Assembly (NCBI GenBank): GCA_021846965.1
Contig: JAJZWA010000006.1
Coordinates: forward strand, 23,662 to 87,661
Source: Pseudomonadota bacterium
Lineage (GTDB): Bacteria; Pseudomonadota; Gammaproteobacteria; Burkholderiales; Burkholderiaceae_C
Reading direction: 5' to 3'
Length of the DNA stretch: 64,000 nt
In this document: positions 59,436-64,000 of the stretch, one piece after another
Numbering within the stretch: position 1 is the stretch's first letter
Layout: the number at the start of each line of letters is the position of its first letter
Made by a program: the position numbers and the translations under genes
The notes under the pieces: model-generated
Told to the model about the DNA's origin: nothing
What the model saw: the letters and a program-made list of their open reading frames with translations, nothing else
Databases searched by the model: none

Positions 59436-59619
59436 GAGAGGATCTCCATCGGAGGGTGTTGAACTGGTTCCCAGCGTACTCCAGAGCTGCGGCGCAGCAT
59501 GGCGTTATATCTTATACAAGACCATTTTTTTAACCCCTACAAATCAGGTACTTGCAAATTGCTTCCTGCATCGTGAGATCAGTTTTTGCTTCCTGAAGAT
59601 TCGCGCATTGCTACGCAAC
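59436..59619. promoter_or_regulatory. AT-rich divergent promoter region between aceA and nnr
   Basis: This gap is much more AT-rich than its surroundings. It has a direct repeat TTGCTTCCTG at 59559-59568 and 59586-59595 (27-base period), a GTTATATCTTATAC tract at about 59504-59517 that on the minus strand offers TATAAG and TATAAC boxes for aceA, and a seven-T run at 59525-59531. The repeat could be a pair of regulator half-sites; precise promoters cannot be fixed. Confidence 0.45.
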
Positions 59620-61254
59620 ATGGCTATTTCACATGATGACAAGGATGCCGCGCCATCTGAAAATCCGCCGCCCACGCGCCTGCATGCCGCCACGCTGCGC
59701 CGTCCCCTGCCCTTGTGGGACGAAGCCGCGCTGCGCGAGGCCGAAACCTCCTGGGCCCGGCGCCTCCCCCCGCATGCCCTGATGGATCGCGCGGGCGCCG
59801 CCGCCGCCCGCCTGCTGCGAGCACGCTGGCCGCATGCGCGCAGCGTGCTGCTGCTGTGCGGCCCCGGCAACAACGGCGGCGACGGACTCAGCGCCGCCCT
59901 GTGGCTGGCGCGACAGCCCCATGCCCCGCGCCTGAGGGTCCTGCTGGTCGGCTGCGGCGCCGCGGAGCAGTGGCAGGACCCGCGGCGGCCCGTCGACTGG
60001 CGCTGGGCGCTCGGGCGAGCGCAGGCCGCCGGAGTGCCCATGCAGGCCTGGAAGGACGTGGATGCGCGGGCCCTGCCGGGCGACAGCGATGTGGTGGTGG
60101 ACGCCCTGCTCGGCCTCGGGCTGCGCGAAGCCCCGCGGGGCGAGATCGAGGAGGCCATCAGGGCGTTGCAAGACCGCGCCGCGGGGCTGCCGGTGCTGGC
60201 GCTGGACCTTCCCTCCGGCCTGCTCGGCGGCCAGGGCCGCGCGCCCGGCGCCTGCGTGCGCGCCAGCGCGACGCTGGCCATGCTCGGCCTGCAGCCGGGG
60301 CATGCGACGGGCCCCCACAGCAGTCATTGCGGCGAAATCTGGGTCGACGGGCTGCAGGTCGATCCCGCCGCATGCGGCGCCCGCCCGCGGGCATGGCTGG
60401 GCGGCGTGGACGCCGCGCTGGGCTCGCTGCCGCGGCTGGAACAGGCAGCGCACAAGGGAGAACGCGGCGACCTGTACCTGTTCGGCGGCGCGGCCGGCAT
60501 GAGCGGCGCACTGTGGCTGGCCGCCCGCGCCGCATTGCAGCTGGGCGGCGGGCGGGTCTACGCGGCCTCCCTGGACCCGCGCGCTCCGGCACTGGACCCC
60601 GAGTTTCCGGAACTCATGCTGCGCGCTCCCGGCGACCTGCTCATGCAGGCGCGGGACGCACGCGGGCCGACCTGCCTGGTGTTCGGCCCCGGAGCCGGCA
60701 CCGCCGAGGAGGCAAGGAACTGCCTGCGCGAAGTCCTCACCCTCGCCCAGCCCCTGGTGCTCGACGCCGACGCGCTCAACCTGCTGGCCGCGCAGCCGCG
60801 CGATGGCGAACTCTGGCAGGCCCTGCGCGCGCGCGGGGCCGCGGCGCGCACCACCTGGCTCACGCCCCACCCCTCGGAGGCGGCGCGCCTGTTGCAATGC
60901 ACCGTGCCCGAGGTACAGGCCGACCGACTGGGCGCGGCGAGCAGCCTGCAGGAAGTCACGGGCGCCGGCATCGTGCTCAAGGGAGCCGGCAGCGTAGTGG
61001 TGGCGCCCGACGGGCTTGCATGGATCAACTCCAGCGGCAACGGGCTGCTGGCCAGCGCCGGCACCGGCGACGTGCTGGCCGGCGCGCTGGCCGCCTGCCT
61101 GGCGCGCAGCGCAGCCCAGCCCGAGGCCGCGCGCGCTGCCGTGTGGCTGCACGGCGCCGGGGCCGACCTGGCGCTGCGCTGCTCCGAGGCGCTGCGCGCG
61201 GCCACGCTGCCCGCGTGGATGCTGCGCGCCTGGCGCGCGGCCCGGCCGGACTGA
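59620..61254 (+). CDS. nnr: Bifunctional NAD(P)H-hydrate epimerase / ADP-dependent dehydratase
   Basis: 544-residue repair enzyme that restores damaged NAD(P)HX. The N-terminal YjeF_N epimerase domain (about 25-245) has LMDRAGAAAARLL, GPGNNGGDG and DALLGLGLRE; the C-terminal ribokinase-fold ADP-dependent dehydratase (about 265-540) has HKGERGDLYLFGGAAGMSGA, TPHPSEAARLL and the NSSGNGLLASAGTGDVLAGALA ATP-binding/catalytic segment. ATG 59620 is followed by a polar, AT-richer leader before domain one. Divergent from aceA, convergent with rnr (10-base gap). Confidence 0.95.
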   Translation: MAISHDDKDAAPSENPPPTRLHAATLRRPLPLWDEAALREAETSWARRLPPHALMDRAGAAAARLLRARWPHARSVLLLCGPGNNGGDGLSAALWLARQPHAPRLRVLLVGCGAAEQWQDPRRPVDWRWALGRAQAAGVPMQAWKDVDARALPGDSDVVVDALLGLGLREAPRGEIEEAIRALQDRAAGLPVLALDLPSGLLGGQGRAPGACVRASATLAMLGLQPGHATGPHSSHCGEIWVDGLQVDPAACGARPRAWLGGVDAALGSLPRLEQAAHKGERGDLYLFGGAAGMSGALWLAARAALQLGGGRVYAASLDPRAPALDPEFPELMLRAPGDLLMQARDARGPTCLVFGPGAGTAEEARNCLREVLTLAQPLVLDADALNLLAAQPRDGELWQALRARGAAARTTWLTPHPSEAARLLQCTVPEVQADRLGAASSLQEVTGAGIVLKGAGSVVVAPDGLAWINSSGNGLLASAGTGDVLAGALAACLARSAAQPEAARAAVWLHGAGADLALRCSEALRAATLPAWMLRAWRAARPD

Positions 61255-61264
61255 AGGCCGCGGC

Positions 61265-63745
61265 CTACTTGGCGCGACCGGCCCGGGCCGCGGGCTTGCG
61301 CGCGGTGCGCGCGCGGGTCGAGCGCGCGTTGCGCGTGGAACTCTTGGGGCTCTTCGGAGCCTTCGCACTCCGGGAGCCCTTGACGCCCTTCAAGGCCTTG
61401 GGCTCACGCGCCCCCTTCGCGTCGGCCGGCGCCGAGCCCGGATCCGCAGCTCCATCGCCCGCCGGATCCGCGCGCACGTCCCCCGCGGGCTTGGCGCCCG
61501 AGGCCTTGCGCGCCTTGCGGCGCGGACTGGCTGCCGGCTCCTCGGCAGGCGGGAGCGCCTGGGCTTGCGTGCGCGGCAGCGCGAACACGCTGTGGTCGCT
61601 GTCCTCGGCGGCCGCCACGGCCTGGGCCTTGCGTCCGCGCTTGCGCGACGTGGGCGCGGCGGCTGCGCGCAAGGTGTCGGAGACCATGCGGAAGTCGATG
61701 CGCCGCCCGTCCAGGTCCACGCGGCTGACCTGGACCAGCACCCGGTCGCCCAGCGCGTAGCGCTTGCCCGTGCGCTCGCCCCGCAACTCGTTGCGGGCTT
61801 CGTCGAAACGGAAATACTCCGCGCCGAGCTCGGAGATGTGGATCAGCCCCTCGACGAACAGGCTGCTGAGTTGCACGAATACCCCGAAACTGGTCACCGC
61901 GGTGATGGAGCCGAGGAACTCCTCCCCCAGTTTGTCGCGCATGTACCAGCACTTGAGCCAGCTCTCGACGTCGCGCGTGGCCTCGTCGGCGCGACGCTCG
62001 TTGGCCGAGCAGTGCAGGCCGACCAGTTCCCACTGCGCAAGATCGGCCGGTGCCTTGGCGCCGCGTGTGCTGCGCGGTGCGGGCGTGGCCTGTGCCTGCG
62101 CGGCGCGCCGGCCACGCAGCGGCGGCGGCGCCTCCATGCCCTCCGGGGTCTGCAGGCGATAGCGCCCGCCCTGCAGCAAGGCCTTGATCGCGCGGTGGGT
62201 CAGCAGGTCGGGATAGCGCCGGATCGGACTGGTGAAGTGCGCATAGGCCTCGTAGGCCAGCCCGAAATGTCCGCTGTTGTGGGGCGAGTAGATGGCCTGC
62301 TGCATCGAGCGCAGCATCAGCGTGTTGATCTGCTGGGCGTCGGGTCGCTCGCGCGCCGCGTCCGACAGGCGCTGGTAGTCGGCCGGGGTGGGCTCGTCGC
62401 CCACATGCCCGCCCAGGCCCAGGGCCTGCAGGAAGCTGCGCAGCAGCGCCAGGCGCTCCGGCGTCGGCCCCTCGTGCACCCGATACAGTCCGGGATGCTT
62501 GTTGCGCTGGAGAAAATCGGCCGCGCAGACATTGGCCGCCAGCATGCATTCCTCGATCACGCGGTGCGCGTCGTTGCGCTGCCGCAGCGCGATCTGCTCG
62601 ATGCGCCCGTTGGCATCGCAGATGATGTGGGTCTCGGGGACCTCCAGGTCCACCGCGCCACGCTCGCGCCGCGCCTTGAGCAGCGCGCTGAACACGTCGT
62701 ACAGGTTCAGCAGATGCGGCACCAGCGCGGCGCGCGCCTGGGCCTGCGGACCCTTGGTGTTCCCCAGGATCTCCGCCACCTCGGTGTAGGTCAGGCGCGC
62801 GTGGGAACGCATCACCGCGGGGTAGAACTGATAGGCGCGCAGTTCTCCCTCGGAGTCGATGAGCATGTCACAGACCACGCAGAGGCGATCCACGTTGGGG
62901 TTCAGCGAGCACAGGCCGTTGGACAACTTCTCCGGCAGCATCGGAATCACGCGTCGCGGGAAGTACACCGAGGTCGCCCGCTCCAGCGCGTCCAGGTCCA
63001 GCGGCTCGCCGGGCCGCACGTAATGGGACACGTCGGCGATGGCCACCACCAGGCGGAAGCCCTGGCGACGCCCGACCTTCGCGGGCTCGCAGTACACGGC
63101 GTCGTCGAAGTCGCGCGCGTCCTCGCCGTCGATGGTCACCAGCGGCACGTCGCAGAGATCGATGCGTCCGGCGCGATCGGCCGCCCGCACCTGGGAGGGC
63201 AGCGCCGCGGAGGCCTTCTCCGCCGCCTCGCTGAAACGATGCGGAACCCCGTACTTGCGCACCGCGATCTCGATTTCCATGCCGGGATCGTGCAAGGCGC
63301 CCAGCACCTCCGTGACCCGGCCCATGGGCTGCGCGTGCAGGCTCACGGGGCCGGTGATCTCCACGCTGACCACCTGCCCGGCCTTGGCCGTGCCCAGGCC
63401 GCCGGGCGCGATCAGGATGTCCTGCACATGGCGCTTGTCCTCCGGCGCCAGCAGCCATACGCCGTTTTCCTGCAGCAGCCGGCCGATGACCGGGCGCTTG
63501 CTGCGTTCGACGATTTCCAGGACCTGCCCTTCCGGGCGCCCGCGCCGGTCCTGGCGCACCACGCGCACGCGCACGCGGTCCAGGTGCATCACGGCGCGCA
63601 TCTGCTGCGCCGGCAGCACCACTTCCAGCGGCTCCTGCTCGGACATCACCAGTCCGTAGCCGTCCCGATGCCCCTGCACGATGCCTTCTACGATCAATGC
63701 CTTCCCCTTGCGTCGCGCCGGCGGCCCCGGATGGACCCGCGCCAA
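61265..63745 (-). CDS. rnr: Ribonuclease R, lacking the N-terminal helix-turn-helix
   Basis: 826-residue RNase II-family 3'-5' exoribonuclease. It opens almost directly in the first cold-shock domain (LIVEGIVQGHRDGYGLV, about 17-33), so the winged-helix region of about 60 residues that precedes it in other RNase R proteins is absent. RNB-domain metal ligands lie in DGEDARDFDDAVY (about 210) and YFPRRVIPMLPEKLSNGLCSLNP; an S1 domain (about 635-715) and a long Lys/Arg/Ala/Pro tail (715-826) with AKAPKSPKS follow. The start is TTG 63745, or TTG 63697, which has AAGGGG six bases upstream. It diverges from tRNA-Leu. Confidence 0.9.
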   Translation of the reverse strand: MARVHPGPPARRKGKALIVEGIVQGHRDGYGLVMSEQEPLEVVLPAQQMRAVMHLDRVRVRVVRQDRRGRPEGQVLEIVERSKRPVIGRLLQENGVWLLAPEDKRHVQDILIAPGGLGTAKAGQVVSVEITGPVSLHAQPMGRVTEVLGALHDPGMEIEIAVRKYGVPHRFSEAAEKASAALPSQVRAADRAGRIDLCDVPLVTIDGEDARDFDDAVYCEPAKVGRRQGFRLVVAIADVSHYVRPGEPLDLDALERATSVYFPRRVIPMLPEKLSNGLCSLNPNVDRLCVVCDMLIDSEGELRAYQFYPAVMRSHARLTYTEVAEILGNTKGPQAQARAALVPHLLNLYDVFSALLKARRERGAVDLEVPETHIICDANGRIEQIALRQRNDAHRVIEECMLAANVCAADFLQRNKHPGLYRVHEGPTPERLALLRSFLQALGLGGHVGDEPTPADYQRLSDAARERPDAQQINTLMLRSMQQAIYSPHNSGHFGLAYEAYAHFTSPIRRYPDLLTHRAIKALLQGGRYRLQTPEGMEAPPPLRGRRAAQAQATPAPRSTRGAKAPADLAQWELVGLHCSANERRADEATRDVESWLKCWYMRDKLGEEFLGSITAVTSFGVFVQLSSLFVEGLIHISELGAEYFRFDEARNELRGERTGKRYALGDRVLVQVSRVDLDGRRIDFRMVSDTLRAAAAPTSRKRGRKAQAVAAAEDSDHSVFALPRTQAQALPPAEEPAASPRRKARKASGAKPAGDVRADPAGDGAADPGSAPADAKGAREPKALKGVKGSRSAKAPKSPKSSTRNARSTRARTARKPAARAGRAK

Positions 63746-63766
63746 CGCGTTTTATCAGCAGCATAC

Positions 63767-63794
63767 TGGACACAGAAAAAAAAGCTGCTATAGT
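63767..63794 (+). promoter_or_regulatory. tRNA-Leu promoter
   Basis: TGGACA (63767-63772) and TATAGT (63789-63794) with a 16-base A-rich spacer form a good sigma-70 promoter ending ten bases before the mature tRNA 5' end. The same AT-rich 59-base gap must also contain any rnr promoter on the other strand. Confidence 0.6.
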
Positions 63795-63804
63795 TTCGCT
63801 TCTG

Positions 63805-63889
<85 letters not shown>

Positions 63890-63914
63890 ATCCGAGGTTT
63901 CGCCGATCAACGCT

Positions 63915-63940
63915 GCAGATCACCGCAGCAGATCACCGCA
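63915..63940. repeat. 13-bp tandem duplication after tRNA-Leu
   Basis: GCAGATCACCGCA occurs twice back to back (63915-63927, 63928-63940), between the tRNA 3' end and its terminator. It looks like a simple local duplication. Confidence 0.8.
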
Positions 63941-63951
63941 GGAACCCACTA

Positions 63952-63984
63952 AGCCCCGCAATTCAACGAGTTGCGGGGCTTTTT
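63952..63984 (+). terminator. Intrinsic terminator of the tRNA-Leu gene
   Basis: Perfect 10-bp stem AGCCCCGCAA/TTGCGGGGCT (63952-63961/63971-63980) with a nine-base loop, followed by TTTT at 63981-63984. A canonical Rho-independent terminator 63 bases past the tRNA end. Confidence 0.9.
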
Positions 63985-64000
63985 CGTTGGCGCTACAAAT

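Overview
The window is a dense, GC-rich (roughly 70% by eye) bacterial chromosome segment with about 55 protein genes, one tRNA and one 4.5S (SRP) RNA. Gene content and order point to a betaproteobacterium of the order Burkholderiales: rpsA-ihfB-lapA-lapB-rfaE-rfaD, smc-zipA-ligA, dnaX-ybaB-recR with the SRP RNA gene beside dnaX, dapC-dapD-pilU-dapE-prmB, a sigma factor followed by DUF3619 and DUF3106 genes, ratA-rnfH, and a double-length UvrA. I cannot name the genus from sequence alone. No insertion sequence, prophage, CRISPR array or plasmid feature was seen; the region reads as core chromosome with a few accessory genes.

Layout. 1-4220 (+): end of rpsA, ihfB, then envelope/LPS genes lapA, lapB, rfaE1, rfaD. 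4193-11986 (-): a mak-like sugar kinase, ligA, zipA, smc. 12185-12718 (+): queF. 12745-17486 (-): a Tat-exported NHL-repeat protein, a TenI/ThiE-like protein, recR, ybaB, dnaX. 17547-20155 (+): SRP RNA, trxA, rho with a 419-base leader, and rpmE2 with a strong terminator. 20259-23319 (+): two overlapping membrane-protein genes (ArnT-like and MATE). 23301-30556 (-): the lysine/peptidoglycan genes dapC, dapD and dapE together with pilU, prmB and an ABC-F ATPase. 30720-32047 (+): sigma factor, one-TM protein and small periplasmic protein. 32096-36751 (-): a repeat/propeller lipoprotein and an Orn/Lys/Arg decarboxylase. 36901-39615 (+): NfeD-like, SPFH and GloVer-repeat proteins. 39624-42990 (-): marC, xerD, ogt, queG. 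43049-44963 (+): tsaE, amiC. 44992-45633 (-): dedA. 45683-48584 (+): mutL, miaA. 48596-54337 (-): tandem UvrA. 54509-56684 (+): ompR-envZ. 56602-57416 (-): rnfH, ratA. Then smpB (+), aceA (-), nnr (+), rnr (-) and tRNA-Leu(CAG) (+).

Themes. DNA repair and chromosome maintenance (ligA, smc, recR, dnaX, ybaB, xerD, ogt, mutL, uvrA, ihfB), tRNA and translation quality (queF, queG, tsaE, miaA, smpB, rnr, prmB, rpmE2) and envelope biogenesis (lapAB, rfaE1/rfaD, zipA, amiC, dap genes, ompR-envZ). Genes are tightly packed, with many 1-17 base same-strand overlaps and convergent pairs whose stops are about 10-30 bases apart or overlap.

The most notable observations are the single-chain double UvrA, an RNase R lacking its N-terminal helix-turn-helix, an AT-rich patch coding for an insertion inside tsaE, a rho leader with tandem hairpins and a C-rich end, a palindrome-rich region upstream of the repeat lipoprotein, and a possibly leaderless mutL. 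I found no convincing wholly new multigene system; the closest candidate is the sigma/one-TM/periplasmic trio at 30720-32047.
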